From assembly GCF_001458335.1 (NCBI RefSeq), contig NZ_CYTO01000004.1:247155-311154 (forward strand): a stretch of DNA of 64,000 nt. The letters run 5' to 3'. Each line of letters begins with the position of its first letter. The stretch's first letter is position 1. The notes under the pieces are model-generated. The model searched no databases. It saw only the letters and a program-made list of their open reading frames with translations, and was not told the origin of the DNA. Shown piece after piece: positions 8,944 through 19,732 of the stretch. Origin of the DNA: Cognatishimia activa. GTDB lineage: Bacteria > Pseudomonadota > Alphaproteobacteria > Rhodobacterales > Rhodobacteraceae. The position numbers were made by a program, and so were the translations under genes.

Positions 8944-11640
8944 ATGTTGGGTTTTGGAAAATTGACGAAAATGGTCTTCGGAACGCCGAATGACCGTAAG
9001 ATCAAAGCAACCCGTTCGACTGTCGAAAAGATCAACGCGCTTGAGGAAGAGTTCGAGAAACTCACCGATGAGCAATTGATCGAAAAGACCGCGGAATACC
9101 GCAAGCGTGTGGAAGGTGGCGAGGCGCTGGATGCGATCCTGCCGGAAGCTTTTGCGAACTGCCGAGAGGCCGCGAAACGTGCGCTTGGTCTGCGTGCCTT
9201 TGATACGCAGCTTTTGGGCGGCATCTTCCTGCATCAAGGCAACATCTCTGAGATGAAAACCGGTGAGGGTAAAACCCTTGTGGCAACCTTCCCGGCCTAC
9301 CTAAACGCGCTTACAGGTCGTGGCGTCCATATCGTGACTGTGAACGACTACCTCGCTCGTCGTGACGCGGAATGGATGAGCAAGGTCTTCAGCGCACTTG
9401 GGATGTCTACTGGCGCGATCTATCCTCAGCAGCCTGATGACGAGAAAAAAGCCGCTTATCAGTGTGACATCACCTACGCGACCAACAATGAGCTGGGCTT
9501 TGATTATCTGCGCGACAATATGAAGTCCGAGCTCAAGGACCTGTCTCAGCGTGATCATTACTTTGCGATCGTCGACGAGGTGGACTCGATCCTTATCGAT
9601 GAGGCGCGGACACCTCTGATCATCTCTGGTCCAGCAGAAGACCGCACGGAACTTTATATGTCCGTAGATAAGATCATTCCGTCGATCAGCGAAGAGCACT
9701 ACACGCTGGACGAAAAAACCCGCAACGTTTCCTTCACCGACGAAGGCAACGATTGGCTGGAAGAGCAGCTTAGTGCAGCGGGCATTCTGCCAGAGGGCCA
9801 GTCCCTATATGACCCTGAAAGCACCTCTATCGTTCACCATGTGAACCAAGGCCTGCGCGCCCATAAGCTGTTTACCAAGGACAAAGACTACATTGTTCGC
9901 GGTGATGAAGTTGTTCTGATTGACGAATTCACCGGCCGTATGATGGCTGGTCGTCGTCTCTCTGAAGGCCTGCACCAAGCGATTGAAGCCAAAGAAGGCT
10001 GTTCGATCAAACCTGAAAACGTGACTCTGGCGCAGGTGACCTTCCAGAACTACTTCCGTCTTTACGACAAGCTGGGCGGCATGACCGGTACGGCGCTGAC
10101 TGAAGAAGAAGAATTCCAAGAAATCTACAATCTTGGCGTTGTCGAAGTCCCAACCAATCGCCCTGTGGCGCGGGTTGATGACGACGATGCGGTCTACCGG
10201 ACTGCACAGGAAAAATACAACGCGATTGTCGACACCATCAAAGAAGCAAGCGGCAAAGGCCAACCGACGCTTGTGGGTACGACGTCCATTGAGAAATCCG
10301 AACTGCTGTCGGACCTGCTGACTAAAGCGGACATCAAGCACAACGTTCTGAACGCGCGCCAGCACGAGCAGGAAGCGCAGATTGTTGCTGATGCTGGGAA
10401 ATTGGGTGCCGTGACGATTGCGACCAACATGGCGGGCCGTGGTACTGACATCAAACTTGGCGGCAACGTTGAATTCAAAATCATGGAAGCGATTGCCGCT
10501 GATCCAGAGACGAACCCAGACGAAATTCGGGCCAAAATCGAAGAGGGCCATAAGGCTGACGAAGACGCAGTGAAAGAAGCCGGCGGTCTGTTTGTTCTCG
10601 CGACAGAACGCCATGAAAGTCGCCGGATTGATAACCAGCTGCGCGGTCGTTCGGGCCGTCAGGGTGACCCGGGGCGTTCTGCGTTCTTCCTGTCTTTGGA
10701 AGATGATTTGATGCGCATCTTTGGCTCTGACCGTCTGGACAAAGTTCTGTCCACGCTGGGCATGAAAGAAGGCGAAGCAATTGTGCACCCTTGGGTCAAC
10801 AAGTCGCTCGAGCGCGCGCAGGCGAAAGTTGAAGGCCGCAACTTCGATATTCGGAAGCAGTTGCTGAAATTCGACGACGTGATGAACGATCAGCGGAAGG
10901 TGATCTTCTCTCAACGTCGCGAGATCATGGAAGCCCAGGACCTGTCAGAGATCATCAAAGACATGCGTCATGAGGTGATTGGTGATCTGGTAGACGAATA
11001 TATGCCGCCGAAAACCTATGCGGATCAGTGGAACACTGAGGGCCTGCAAGGCGCTGTCGTTGAGCAGCTTGGCATTGATGTGCCAGTTGCCGATTGGGCG
11101 CAGGAAGAGGGTGTGGATGATGAAGACATCATTGAGCGCCTTGAGAAGGCAGCTGACGAACATATGGCGCAGAAAGCGGCTCAGTTCGGTCCAGAGCAAC
11201 TGCGTGGCATCGAAAAGCAATTGCTTCTGCAGATCATCGACCGCAAATGGCGCGAACACCTGCTGACGCTTGAACACCTGCGCTCTGTGGTTGGTTTCCG
11301 TGGTTATGCGCAGCGTGATCCGTTGAATGAATATAAGAGCGAGTCCTTCCAACTTTTTGAAAGCATGCTGGATGGCCTGCGCACAGATGTTACGCGCAAC
11401 CTCAGCCAAATTCGTCCGCTGACGGAAGAAGAACAGCGCGCGATGATTGCGCAAGTTCAGGCACAGCAGGCAGCGGCAGTTCAGGCCCAGGCGGAAGCTG
11501 CGGAAAAGGCTAATCGCAAGCCACTTGTTGAAGGTTTCAAAGAAGACGACCCGAGCACTTGGGGAAATCCGGGTCGTAATGATCCTTGTCCGTGTGGATC
11601 TGGTAAGAAGTTCAAACACTGCCACGGCAAACTGGCCTAA
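8944..11640 (+). CDS. secA: Preprotein translocase ATPase SecA
   Basis: SecA drives unfolded preproteins through SecYEG with ATP. The 898-residue protein has the first nucleotide-binding fold with Walker [18 protein letters not shown] and [13 protein letters not shown], the preprotein cross-linking region, the second fold ([28 protein letters not shown]) and the C-terminal zinc motif [14 protein letters not shown] that contacts SecB and lipids. The start at ATG 8944 ([13 protein letters not shown]) follows the family; an upstream in-frame ATG at 8878 would add 22 residues with no family support. It is transcribed alone and ends at a terminator. Confidence 0.98.
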   Translation: MLGFGKLTKMVFGTPNDRKIKATRSTVEKINALEEEFEKLTDEQLIEKTAEYRKRVEGGEALDAILPEAFANCREAAKRALGLRAFDTQLLGGIFLHQGNISEMKTGEGKTLVATFPAYLNALTGRGVHIVTVNDYLARRDAEWMSKVFSALGMSTGAIYPQQPDDEKKAAYQCDITYATNNELGFDYLRDNMKSELKDLSQRDHYFAIVDEVDSILIDEARTPLIISGPAEDRTELYMSVDKIIPSISEEHYTLDEKTRNVSFTDEGNDWLEEQLSAAGILPEGQSLYDPESTSIVHHVNQGLRAHKLFTKDKDYIVRGDEVVLIDEFTGRMMAGRRLSEGLHQAIEAKEGCSIKPENVTLAQVTFQNYFRLYDKLGGMTGTALTEEEEFQEIYNLGVVEVPTNRPVARVDDDDAVYRTAQEKYNAIVDTIKEASGKGQPTLVGTTSIEKSELLSDLLTKADIKHNVLNARQHEQEAQIVADAGKLGAVTIATNMAGRGTDIKLGGNVEFKIMEAIAADPETNPDEIRAKIEEGHKADEDAVKEAGGLFVLATERHESRRIDNQLRGRSGRQGDPGRSAFFLSLEDDLMRIFGSDRLDKVLSTLGMKEGEAIVHPWVNKSLERAQAKVEGRNFDIRKQLLKFDDVMNDQRKVIFSQRREIMEAQDLSEIIKDMRHEVIGDLVDEYMPPKTYADQWNTEGLQGAVVEQLGIDVPVADWAQEEGVDDEDIIERLEKAADEHMAQKAAQFGPEQLRGIEKQLLLQIIDRKWREHLLTLEHLRSVVGFRGYAQRDPLNEYKSESFQLFESMLDGLRTDVTRNLSQIRPLTEEEQRAMIAQVQAQQAAAVQAQAEAAEKANRKPLVEGFKEDDPSTWGNPGRNDPCPCGSGKKFKHCHGKLA

Positions 11641-11668
11641 AGCGGCCAGAAATCGTCTGATATTCTTC

Positions 11669-11696
11669 AAAAGGGTGCCACACCGGCGCCCTTTTT
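11669..11696 (+). terminator. Terminator after secA
   Basis: A 10-bp stem (11670-11679 with 11685-11694, one G-T pair) with a 5-base loop runs into T5. Confidence 0.8.
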
Positions 11697-11742
11697 GCTG
11701 CCCACCTTGCAAGATGAGTTATTGCGAGTAGGAGGGAGCGAG

Positions 11743-12750
11743 ATGATTCCCATCAAACTATCAGGACGTTCTGGAAAGCTGGCGTTGATCGCTGGCACGA
11801 CGGTCACTGCGGCGGCCATCGGTTTCTTTTTGCAAAGCGGTACGCCGACACAGGCATCGGCGGTGCAGCCAGAAAAGGTTAAAAAGCTTGAGGTGCCAAC
11901 TGAAGCCTCGGTTCAAATCGCCTCATCTGTTGGTTTATCCGCTCATGCTTTGCCCAAGGTTCCGTCAGAGCCAGAGGCATCTTTCCCGACGCGGCCCATC
12001 ACCGTCTCGCTGAGCACTGATGCTCCGATCGCAAAAATGCCTTTGGAAGAGCCTACGCCGATTCTAGGCTGCGATATGAGCTTGAGCGCTGAACCGACGA
12101 TCGCGGCGCTTGTGGATCTAACCATTGAAGCAAGCTGCATGCCGAATGCGCGTATCTCAATTTCCCATGCGGGTCTGAAATTCCATGAAGTCTTGGATGA
12201 CGCGGGCCGTCTGGATATTACGGTACCTGCGTTTGACGAATTTGCATCTTTCAATGTGACGTTCCCCAACGGTGACGAACGCAAAGCGCGCACCGAAGTG
12301 CCGGCAGTTGTTTTCTATGACCGCGTCGCGCTGCAATGGCTGGGCGAAACCGGTCTTCAAATCCATGCGTTAGAATTTGATGCCGACTACGGCGAAGAGG
12401 GTCACGTTTGGTTTGGCAATCCTCGTGACTTGACCGCAGTGATCGGTGGCAACGGCGGATTTATGATGCGTATGGGTGCAGGCGAGAGCGAAATTTCGCG
12501 CATGGCTGACGTCTATACATTCCCGAAATCCAACCCTTCGCAAGACGGCCAAGTGCTGTTGACTGTCGAGGCAGAGGTGAATGGTGCGAACTGTAACCGC
12601 CCAATTGCTGCAGAAACCCTGCAAGTGAACGGCGGCGGCGACAAATTGACCAACAGCTTTGATCTTGTGATGCCCGATTGTGGGGCCACTGGTGATTTTC
12701 TGGTGTTGAAAAACTTGCTCGAAGACCTGACAATCGCGCGCAATAACTAA
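11743..12750 (+). CDS. Membrane-anchored periplasmic protein of unknown function
   Basis: The 335-residue protein has one N-terminal hydrophobic segment (about residues 12-30) that looks like an uncleaved anchor, a Pro/Ala/Glu-rich linker, and a beta-rich C-terminal domain with paired Cys (for instance LGCDMSL and ASCMPN) that could form disulfides in the periplasm. The ATG at 11743 has an aggagg site just upstream. It sits 20 bases before the PstS/OmpA fusion gene and is probably cotranscribed with it. Relatives in this order are sometimes labelled translocase, perhaps only because of the neighbouring secA. I do not assign a function. Confidence 0.65.
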   Translation: MIPIKLSGRSGKLALIAGTTVTAAAIGFFLQSGTPTQASAVQPEKVKKLEVPTEASVQIASSVGLSAHALPKVPSEPEASFPTRPITVSLSTDAPIAKMPLEEPTPILGCDMSLSAEPTIAALVDLTIEASCMPNARISISHAGLKFHEVLDDAGRLDITVPAFDEFASFNVTFPNGDERKARTEVPAVVFYDRVALQWLGETGLQIHALEFDADYGEEGHVWFGNPRDLTAVIGGNGGFMMRMGAGESEISRMADVYTFPKSNPSQDGQVLLTVEAEVNGANCNRPIAAETLQVNGGGDKLTNSFDLVMPDCGATGDFLVLKNLLEDLTIARNN

Positions 12751-12770
12751 GCGCAGCGCAGGGTCCCATT

Positions 12771-14324
12771 ATGACAATTTTGCGTGCGGCGATCATCGCC
12801 GCACTTTCCTTTTTGGGAACCTCAACTTCGGCGCAGGACATCACCCTGACGTCGCCTGACGGAGCTGTAGAGATCTCTGGAACTTTGCTCGGCTTCGACG
12901 GCGAATTCTATCGCGTTGAAACGCTTTATGGCGAGCTTACCGTTGATGGGTCCGGTGTGAATTGTGACGGCCCTGCCTGCCCAAGCTTGACCGACTTCGT
13001 GGCTGATGTGACCATTTCTGGCGCGGCGGGTATGGCGGATATCTTGATGCCTGCGTTGTTAGATGGATTTGCTTTGCGCAACGGTTACACGGTTGCGCGC
13101 GATGTGACAGACACCACACATTTCACTTATGTGCTGAAAGACCCCGATACCGGCGCAGATCAGGCGCGTTTTTCCTTCAAAGCCTCTACGACCGATGAAG
13201 GGTTCGCCGATCTGCTTGCTGATGAGGCGGATATCGCGATGTCTTTGCGAGAAATTCGCGAAGATGAATCCCGCCGTGCCTATGAGGCAGGGCTGGGCAA
13301 TATGCGCAGTAAGAACCGCAGCCGCGTGCTCGCGCTGAACGCGCTGGTGCCGGTCGTGGCACCTGGCAATCCGGTGTCCCGGATCACAGCCGCTGAATTG
13401 GCGCGGGTGTTCACGGGTCAGATCGACAATTGGCAAGCGCTTGGCGGGCCAGATGCGCCGATCACTTTGCATGTGCCTCAGCAAGAATCGGGACTATTGC
13501 AGGCGATCGAGGACCGCTTGCTCAAACCGGCTGGTGGCAAGCTTGCGGACACCGCCGAGTACCACGACCAGATGGCAGCATTGGTCAGCGCCGTGCAGCG
13601 TGATCCATTTGCGATTGGCATTGCCACCTATGCCAGCTCGGGGGCAGCGCTGCGTATTCCGCTTTCTGGCGGCTGTGGCTTTGCGGTGCACGCAACGCGG
13701 CGCGGGATCAAGATGGAAGACTACCCTCTGACCACACCAATGTTCCTTTATTTGCCTGCACGGCGTCTGCCGAAAATCGCGCGGGATTTTCTGACCTATA
13801 CGAGGGGACCAGCCGCACAAATCGTCATTCGCCGTGCAGGCTTCGTCGATCAGTCGCCGGAAGAAGTGTCTATCGCATTGCAAGGGGAGCGGTTTGTGAA
13901 TGCCATTTCCTTGGCTGAAAAAACGGTCCCGCTTGAAGACTTGCAGGCGATTGTGGACCGGCTAGGCAACCATCAGCGGCTGACAACGACGTTCCGGTTC
14001 AGGCCTGGTGTCTCAGCGCTCGATGCGCAGTCGCAATCCAATGCGCAGCAACTGGCACGCTCTTTGGAGCTGGGCACCTATGATGGGCGCGAGCTTGTCT
14101 TTGTGGGATTTAGCGACGGCGAAGGATCCACAGATGCCAATCGAACCATCGCATTACGTCGGGCGCAGGCGGTGCGGGATGCGGTGTTAGAAGCCGCTGA
14201 AGCCGTTAACCGAGATGGGCTGAACATTGCCGTGGAAGGATTTGGTGAGGCGCTGCCCATGGCCTGTGATGAAAGCGCATGGGGCCGTCAAGTGAACCGT
14301 CGTGTTGAAGTCTGGCTAAAGTAG
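12771..14324 (+). CDS. Periplasmic phosphate-binding-like domain fused to an OmpA peptidoglycan-binding domain
   Basis: A signal peptide (residues 1-21, ending STSA) is followed by a short beta domain. Next comes a PstS-like solute-binding domain (about 85-360, with AADIL-type ligand-fold segments and TAAELARVFTGQIDNWQALGG, a typical PstS motif). Last is an OmpA-like domain (about 395-517) with TTFRFRPGVSALD, LVFVGFSDGEGS and the terminal NRRVEVWLK. The OmpA part should hold the protein on peptidoglycan. A solute-binding domain tethered this way cannot easily serve a standard ABC transporter, so sensing or scavenging is more likely; this is inference. It follows an unknown membrane-anchored gene by 20 bases. 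Confidence 0.8.
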   Translation: MTILRAAIIAALSFLGTSTSAQDITLTSPDGAVEISGTLLGFDGEFYRVETLYGELTVDGSGVNCDGPACPSLTDFVADVTISGAAGMADILMPALLDGFALRNGYTVARDVTDTTHFTYVLKDPDTGADQARFSFKASTTDEGFADLLADEADIAMSLREIREDESRRAYEAGLGNMRSKNRSRVLALNALVPVVAPGNPVSRITAAELARVFTGQIDNWQALGGPDAPITLHVPQQESGLLQAIEDRLLKPAGGKLADTAEYHDQMAALVSAVQRDPFAIGIATYASSGAALRIPLSGGCGFAVHATRRGIKMEDYPLTTPMFLYLPARRLPKIARDFLTYTRGPAAQIVIRRAGFVDQSPEEVSIALQGERFVNAISLAEKTVPLEDLQAIVDRLGNHQRLTTTFRFRPGVSALDAQSQSNAQQLARSLELGTYDGRELVFVGFSDGEGSTDANRTIALRRAQAVRDAVLEAAEAVNRDGLNIAVEGFGEALPMACDESAWGRQVNRRVEVWLK

Positions 14325-15068
14325 ATCATTGGATCGGAAACTGAAGTGACGCGATTGCCCGATGACCAGATGGTCGTGCAGGGTGATCGACATCACCGAT
14401 GCTGCTTTTTGGATTTCTCGCGTCATTTCAACATCTGCTTGCGAGGGCGTTGGGTCACCTGAAGGGTGGTTATGAACCATGATCAAGGCGCTGGCGTTAA
14501 GCTCGAGCGCGCGTTTGATGACTTCGCGGGGATAGACTGGAACGTGGTCCACTGTGCCGCGCGCTTGGGCCTCATCTGCGATCAGCGTGTTCTTTGTGTC
14601 CAAGAACAGGATGCGGAATTGTTCCGTTTCCAGATGCGCCATGCTTGTCTGGCAGTAATCCAACAACGCGTCCCAAGAGCTTAGAACCGGGCGACGCAAG
14701 ACCTTGGATTGAGCGAGCCGCTGCGCGGAAGCTTCTACGATTTTGAGCTCACACACTATCGCGTCACCCACGTCATGGCATTCTTTTAGCCGGGGGATGG
14801 AGGCAGAGATCACACCGTTGAAGCTTCCAAACCGATCCAAAAGACGGCGGGCTATTGGTTTCACGTCTCGTCGCGGGATGGCGCGAAACAGAACCAATTC
14901 CAGCAGCTCGTAGTCCGGCACTGCACCGGCACCACCGCGCATGAAGCGATCACGCAATCGTTTGCGGTGGTCGCGGATATATGACGGCAGGCGCGCCTTA
15001 CCGGGCACCGGTTGCACGCCGTGCATCAAGGGGAGGGATTGGTCGCGAAAAACGTTTCTCTGATCCAT
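14316..15068 (-). CDS. radC: RadC family protein (JAMM metalloprotease fold)
   Basis: RadC proteins have an N-terminal helix-hairpin-helix region (here about residues 45-115, with YELLELVLFRAIPRRDVKPIA) and a C-terminal JAMM/MPN domain. The metal motif is intact: His199 and His201 in HNHPSGDPTPSQAD with Asp212. An old link to DNA repair has not held up well, and the cellular role of RadC is unclear. The 250-residue length is slightly longer than usual; an in-frame ATG at 15026 could also be the start. Its last nine bases overlap the end of the convergent OmpA fusion gene. Confidence 0.88.
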   Translation of the reverse strand: MDQRNVFRDQSLPLMHGVQPVPGKARLPSYIRDHRKRLRDRFMRGGAGAVPDYELLELVLFRAIPRRDVKPIARRLLDRFGSFNGVISASIPRLKECHDVGDAIVCELKIVEASAQRLAQSKVLRRPVLSSWDALLDYCQTSMAHLETEQFRILFLDTKNTLIADEAQARGTVDHVPVYPREVIKRALELNASALIMVHNHPSGDPTPSQADVEMTREIQKAASVMSITLHDHLVIGQSRHFSFRSNDLL

Positions 15069-15120
15069 GACCCAAGGCTCGGATGCTTTGGTTAGGATTC
15101 GGTAAAAACGAAAGGGTCTA

Positions 15121-15150
15121 AGAAAAAGGCGCGGTGTGTGCCGCGCCTTT
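15121..15150 (-). terminator. Terminator of the dnaK-dnaJ unit
   Basis: A perfect 10-bp stem (15125-15134 with 15141-15150) with a 6-base loop is followed on the minus strand by a T run. It lies 15 bases after the dnaJ stop codon. Confidence 0.85.
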
Positions 15151-15165
15151 ACTTTGATTGTTCGC

Positions 15166-16308
15166 TTAGGACTTCATTGAGTCCCAGAATCCTTTCACAG
15201 ACTTAAAGAAGCTGCTGCTTTCCGGGCTGTTATCCTCAGAGAGTTCGTTGAACTCTTTCAGCAGTTCCTTCTGGCGGCTTGTCAGATTGACTGGGGTTTC
15301 CACCGCCAGCTCAATGAACATGTCGCCCTGACCAGCTCCGCGAAGTGCCGGCATCCCTTTGGAACGCAAGCGCATCTGACGGCCAGATTGGCTGCCCGCT
15401 GGGATTTTCACCCGGCTGCGGCCACCGTCGATGGTCGGCACTTCGATGTCGCCTCCCAGCGCGGCCGCGGTCATAGAGACCGGTACGCGGCAGAAGAGGT
15501 TCGTGCTTTCGCGTTCAAAGATCTTGTGCTGTGCCACATCGATAAAGATGTAAAGATCCCCCGCGGGACCGCCGCGCAGACCTGCTTCGCCTTCGCCGGC
15601 CAGACGAATGCGCGTGCCAGTTTCAACACCCGCTGGGATGTTCACTGCCAAAGAGCGATCTTTTTCGATCCGGCCAACGCCGCCACAGGATTTACATGGG
15701 TTCTGGATGATCTGACCGGTACCCGAACAGGTCGGGCAGGTGCGTTCAACCGTGAAGAACCCTTGCTGTGCGCGAACCTTGCCCAGACCGGAACAGGTTG
15801 GACATGTGGTTGGCTCTGCGCCGCCATCCGCACCCGTGCCGTTACATTCACCACAGCTTACAGATGTTGGCACCTGGATGGTCTTCTGAAGGCCCGAGTA
15901 GGCTTCTTCCAACGACACACGCAAATTGTAGCGCAAGTCAGAGCCACGGGTTGCGCGCTGTCGACCACCGCGGCCGCCACCGCCGCCCATGAAGTCACCA
16001 AACAGGTCGTCAAACACATCAGAGAAGGCAGAAGAGAAGTCACCACCGGGGTGACCGCGTCCGCCGCCACCGCCCATGCCGCCTTCAAACGCTGCATGAC
16101 CATATTGGTCGTACGCGGCCTTCTTGTCGCCGTCCTTTAGGACTTCGTAAGCTTCATTGGCTTCTTTGAACTTTGCTTCGGCGTCTGGGTTATCCGCGTT
16201 GCGGTCTGGGTGAAACTCTTTGGCTTTCTTGCGATAGCCTTTTTTGATTTCGTCCGCAGAGGCCCCTTTGGCCACGCCCAGCACGTCGTAGTAGTCGCGT
16301 TTTGCCAT
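15166..16308 (-). CDS. dnaJ: Co-chaperone DnaJ
   Basis: DnaJ (Hsp40) delivers unfolded proteins to DnaK and stimulates its ATPase. The 380-residue protein is a complete type I DnaJ: J domain with HPD at residues 33-35, a Gly/Phe-rich linker, and a zinc region with four CxxCxGxG-type repeats ([32 protein letters not shown]). C-terminal substrate-binding domains complete it. It lies 81 bases after dnaK in the same direction, the usual order, and ends at a strong terminator. Confidence 0.97.
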   Translation of the reverse strand: MAKRDYYDVLGVAKGASADEIKKGYRKKAKEFHPDRNADNPDAEAKFKEANEAYEVLKDGDKKAAYDQYGHAAFEGGMGGGGGRGHPGGDFSSAFSDVFDDLFGDFMGGGGGRGGRQRATRGSDLRYNLRVSLEEAYSGLQKTIQVPTSVSCGECNGTGADGGAEPTTCPTCSGLGKVRAQQGFFTVERTCPTCSGTGQIIQNPCKSCGGVGRIEKDRSLAVNIPAGVETGTRIRLAGEGEAGLRGGPAGDLYIFIDVAQHKIFERESTNLFCRVPVSMTAAALGGDIEVPTIDGGRSRVKIPAGSQSGRQMRLRSKGMPALRGAGQGDMFIELAVETPVNLTSRQKELLKEFNELSEDNSPESSSFFKSVKGFWDSMKS

Positions 16309-16339
16309 GGATTACTACTCCTTCAAGCCGGAATGATAA

Positions 16340-16365
16340 GGGCCGATCCAGGGTAGGACCGGCCC
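16340..16365 (-). other. Hairpin between dnaK and dnaJ
   Basis: A stem with one mismatch (16340-16349 with 16356-16365) lies in the 81-base gap. It lacks a T run on the minus strand, so it is not a full terminator. It could reduce readthrough into dnaJ or protect the 3' end of a processed dnaK message, which would make DnaK more abundant than DnaJ. That role is inferred. Confidence 0.35.
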
Positions 16366-16389
16366 ATAAATCAGGGTCCGACCGCGCGC

Positions 16390-18297
16390 TTAGCGCTTGT
16401 CGCCGTCCAGATCTTCGAAGTCAGCGTCGACGATGTCGTCATCCACTGGACCAGCGTCCGCTGCTTCAGGCGCTTCCGCGTCTTCCGCTTGCGCTTTGTA
16501 GATCGCTTCACCCAGCTTCATGGCCGCCTCAGTGACGTTCTGAACGCCTGCGCGCAGCTTGTCTGCGGTGACTTTCTCGTCATCCAGGTCGTCTTTCAGC
16601 GCGGCAATGGCCAGTTCAATCGCCTCAATCGTGGTTGGGTCAACCTTGTCAGCGTGCTCTTCCATGGACTTCTCAGTCGAATGGATGAGGCTTTCCGCTT
16701 GGTTGCGTGCTTCCACCAGCTCTTTGCGCTCTTTATCCGCTTCGGCATTTGCTTCCGCGTCTTGAACCATTGCTTCGATGTCCGCGTCAGACAGACCGCC
16801 GGACGCTTGGATGGTGATGGACTGTTCTTTGCCGGTGCCTTTGTCTTTCGCGCCGACAGACACGATGCCGTTGGCGTCGATGTCGAAGGTCACTTCGATT
16901 TGCGGCATGCCGCGTGGCGCCGGTGGAATGTCTTCCAGGTTGAACTGACCAAGGATCTTGTTGTCCGCAGCCATCTCACGCTCACCTTGGAACACGCGCA
17001 GGGTTACGGCGTTCTGGTTGTCTTCCGCAGTGGAGAAAGTCTGAGACTTCTTGGTTGGGATGGTTGTGTTGCGGTCGATCAAGCGCGTGAACACGCCGCC
17101 CAAAGTTTCGATACCCAGGGACAACGGGGTCACGTCCAGCAGAACAACGTCTTTAACGTCGCCTTGCAGAACACCGGCTTGGATCGCAGCACCCATGGCC
17201 ACAACCTCATCAGGGTTCACACCCTTATGCGGCTCTTTGCCGAAGAATTTGGTCACTTCTTCGATCACTTTAGGCATACGGGTTTGGCCGCCCACCAGAA
17301 CCACTTCGTCGATGTCAGACGCGGACAGGCCCGCATCTTTCAGCGCCGCAGCACAAGGCTTCAGAGAGTTCTTGATCAGGTCAGACACCAGAGATTCCAG
17401 CTTCGCACGGGTCAGTTTCATAACCATGTGCAAAGGCGCGCCGTCTGCGCCCATGGAGATAAACGGTTGGTTGATCTCTGTTTGGGACGCGGAAGACAGT
17501 TCGATCTTCGCTTTTTCTGCCGCTTCTTTCAGACGCTGCAGGGCCATCTTGTCTTTGGACAAGTCAACACCGTGCTCTTTTTTGAACTCATCCGCGAGGT
17601 AGTTCACGATGCGCATGTCGAAGTCTTCACCACCCAGGAACGTGTCACCGTTGGTGGATTTTACTTCGAAGAGGCCGTCGTCGATTTCCAGAATGGTTAC
17701 GTCGAAGGTACCGCCGCCGAGGTCATAAACCGCGATGGTTTGGGTGTCTTCTTTGTCCAGACCGTAAGCCAGCGCCGCGGCGGTTGGTTCGTTGATGATG
17801 CGCAGAACTTCAAGACCCGCGATCTTACCCGCGTCTTTGGTCGCCTGACGCTGTGCGTCGTTGAAGTATGCTGGAACAGTGATCACCGCTTGGGTCACTT
17901 CTTCGCCGAGGTAGGACTCAGCGGTTTCTTTCATTTTGCCCAGGGTGAAGGCAGAGATTTGGGATGGGGAGTATTTCTCACCCTTCGCTTCCACCCATGC
18001 GTCGCCGTTGCCGCCGTTCACGATGGCGAATGGCACCATCTTTTTGTCTTTTTCAACAGCTGCGTCGTCAAACCGACGACCGATCAGACGCTTTACACCG
18101 AAAACGGTGTTTTCTGGGTTTGTGACGGCCTGGCGTTTTGCCGGCTGGCCAACAAGGCGCTCGTCATCTGTGAATGCAACGATGGACGGTGTGGTGCGCG
18201 CACCTTCCGCGTTTTCGATTACACGTGCTTGAGAGCCATCCATGATGGCAACGCAGGAGTTTGTTGTACCGAGGTCGATACCAATAACTTTACCCAT
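16390..18297 (-). CDS. dnaK: Molecular chaperone DnaK (Hsp70)
   Basis: DnaK binds exposed hydrophobic stretches of client proteins in an ATP-driven cycle with DnaJ and GrpE. The 635-residue protein begins [18 protein letters not shown] and shows the three Hsp70 signatures, including [16 protein letters not shown] and [13 protein letters not shown]. The substrate-binding domain, the lid and the acidic C-terminal tail ([15 protein letters not shown]) are all present. A sigma-32-like promoter lies about 100 bases upstream, and a good ribosome-binding site (gaaggga) precedes the ATG. Confidence 0.98.
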   Translation of the reverse strand: MGKVIGIDLGTTNSCVAIMDGSQARVIENAEGARTTPSIVAFTDDERLVGQPAKRQAVTNPENTVFGVKRLIGRRFDDAAVEKDKKMVPFAIVNGGNGDAWVEAKGEKYSPSQISAFTLGKMKETAESYLGEEVTQAVITVPAYFNDAQRQATKDAGKIAGLEVLRIINEPTAAALAYGLDKEDTQTIAVYDLGGGTFDVTILEIDDGLFEVKSTNGDTFLGGEDFDMRIVNYLADEFKKEHGVDLSKDKMALQRLKEAAEKAKIELSSASQTEINQPFISMGADGAPLHMVMKLTRAKLESLVSDLIKNSLKPCAAALKDAGLSASDIDEVVLVGGQTRMPKVIEEVTKFFGKEPHKGVNPDEVVAMGAAIQAGVLQGDVKDVVLLDVTPLSLGIETLGGVFTRLIDRNTTIPTKKSQTFSTAEDNQNAVTLRVFQGEREMAADNKILGQFNLEDIPPAPRGMPQIEVTFDIDANGIVSVGAKDKGTGKEQSITIQASGGLSDADIEAMVQDAEANAEADKERKELVEARNQAESLIHSTEKSMEEHADKVDPTTIEAIELAIAALKDDLDDEKVTADKLRAGVQNVTEAAMKLGEAIYKAQAEDAEAPEAADAGPVDDDIVDADFEDLDGDKR

Positions 18298-18402
18298 TTT
18301 AGATCCCTTCTCACTTAAGGCGATATTTACGAGACGAGACCCGTTTTGGCATCTCGCCCGATTCTATTGGCAATGGCCTTTGGCCACTACGCTTCGGAGG
18401 GT

Positions 18403-18431
18403 ATATAGGGAGCCAGAAAAGCTGCTGCAAG
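18403..18431 (-). promoter_or_regulatory. Sigma-32-like heat-shock promoter of dnaK
   Basis: On the minus strand CTTGCA (18431-18426) is followed after 15 bases by CCCTATAT (18410-18403). This fits the RpoH pattern, CTTGAA then CCCATNT, with one difference in each half. Transcription would begin near 18395 and give a leader of about 100 bases before dnaK. Confidence 0.6.
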
Positions 18432-18497
18432 CGTCTCATTGCGCTGCTTTGTCCAATTTTTGCGCCTTTTGCCGCTCTGACACAGGATGATCGCCAA

Positions 18498-19142
18498 TTG
18501 ACCCTACTTCCGCCCCTGAACATTCGCGGATTCCAGGTTTACAAAGGGTTTCTGGATCGTGCCGCACAAGACGAACTGGTGGCGCAAGCTCGGCAAGTGG
18601 CACAGGACGCGCCGTTCTTTTCACCAATGACTCCGAGCGGCAGAACTATGTCCGTTCGTATGACCTCTGCTGGGCGTTTGGGATGGGTCACGGATCGGTC
18701 GGGCTACCGGTATCAAGCAGCACACCCAAAGGGGCAGGGTTGGCCTGAAATTCCGGAACAGATCCTAGAAATTTGGCGGGGAGTCGCGTCAAAAGAGCGG
18801 ATGCCCGACAGTTGCTTGATGAATTTCTATGGCGAAGGCGCGCGGATGGGGATGCATCAGGACAAGGATGAAGGTGATTTCAGTTGGCCTGTGGTGTCAG
18901 TGTCTTTAGGAGATGACGCGCTCTTTCGAATGGGTAACCCAGAGCGGGGCGGGTCAACGGAGTCCGTTTGGCTGACTTCGGGTGACGTGGTGGTGATGGG
19001 CGGAGACGCGCGTTTGAGCTACCACGGAATAGACCGCATTCGCTTTCAAAGTTCATCGCTCTTGCCAAAAGGTGGCCGGATCAATTTGACCCTGCGCGTT
19101 GTCGATCAGGGCGACAGCCCACAACAGCCGTCGAGCCCGTAG
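18498..19142 (+). CDS. alkB: AlkB-family alpha-ketoglutarate-dependent dioxygenase
   Basis: AlkB removes methyl groups such as 1-methyladenine and 3-methylcytosine from DNA or RNA by oxidation, using Fe(II) and 2-oxoglutarate. The 214-residue protein has the iron ligands His120 and Asp122 (HQDKDE) and His176 (SYHGIDR). The 2-oxoglutarate-binding RINLTLR follows, with Arg194 and Arg200. The start is a TTG at 18498; no in-frame ATG is close by, and the frame is open further upstream, so the start is the least certain part. The 3' end overlaps a convergent gene by 37 bases. Confidence 0.92.
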   Translation: MTLLPPLNIRGFQVYKGFLDRAAQDELVAQARQVAQDAPFFSPMTPSGRTMSVRMTSAGRLGWVTDRSGYRYQAAHPKGQGWPEIPEQILEIWRGVASKERMPDSCLMNFYGEGARMGMHQDKDEGDFSWPVVSVSLGDDALFRMGNPERGGSTESVWLTSGDVVVMGGDARLSYHGIDRIRFQSSSLLPKGGRINLTLRVVDQGDSPQQPSSP

Positions 19143-19732
19143 CTTTCGCCGTTGTCGTGAATAAAGAGCCGAATGCGCAACGCGTTCTCGCGGTCGGACA
19201 TGCCATCATGACACATCTGGTTTTCGATCAGGGCCGAGAAGCCTTCGGATGCGCTGCCTGAGCCGAGCCCAATCGAGCTGATCGGACGCGCGGCAATGTC
19301 AGACATCCAATCTACCGCGTAAGGGTGATCTTGGGAGTCATAATCCGTATAAATTGCCTGGCTGGCACCGATATTGAGCCTGAAATCCCAGAACGGCTCG
19401 GTGCCAAAACAGGTCATCGGGGTTTTGAACTCATGCCATTTCGGTTGTTCAGGCATGGTTATGTAGCTCAATCGCACCCATCCACTGCCCTCGCCGCTGT
19501 TCACCAGCCCCCACGTGTCGCTTTCATCTGTCGCGACAATTTCAATGTTTTCTGCATTGTGCGCGATGGTTCCAAGGATTTCTGACGTGTGATCCGACTC
19601 AATCCGAATGTTAAGCGTATCGTCGCTCGCCACATTCACCACGCTGCCAAGCAGTGGGAACCGGTCTTGGTCATGCCAATCGGCAAGCACAACGCTGGGC
19701 GTAAGCAGCAATGCAAAAAGCCAGCGGATCAT
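19106..19732 (-). CDS. Exported SH3b-domain protein, COG3650-like
   Basis: A signal peptide (residues 1-17, ending VVLA) precedes a bacterial SH3 domain (about 28-90: LNIRIESDHTSEILGTI and WGLVNSGEGSGWVRLSYI). A C-terminal domain contains CFGTEPFWDF, a motif I associate with COG3650-type exported proteins. Conserved Cys near the C-terminus (QMCHDGMS and GCCGL) may pair in the periplasm. The function is unknown; SH3b domains often bind cell-wall peptides. The start overlaps the upstream permease stop by four bases (ATGA type), so the two are probably cotranscribed. Confidence 0.75.
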   Translation of the reverse strand: MIRWLFALLLTPSVVLADWHDQDRFPLLGSVVNVASDDTLNIRIESDHTSEILGTIAHNAENIEIVATDESDTWGLVNSGEGSGWVRLSYITMPEQPKWHEFKTPMTCFGTEPFWDFRLNIGASQAIYTDYDSQDHPYAVDWMSDIAARPISSIGLGSGSASEGFSALIENQMCHDGMSDRENALRIRLFIHDNGESYGLDGCCGLSP

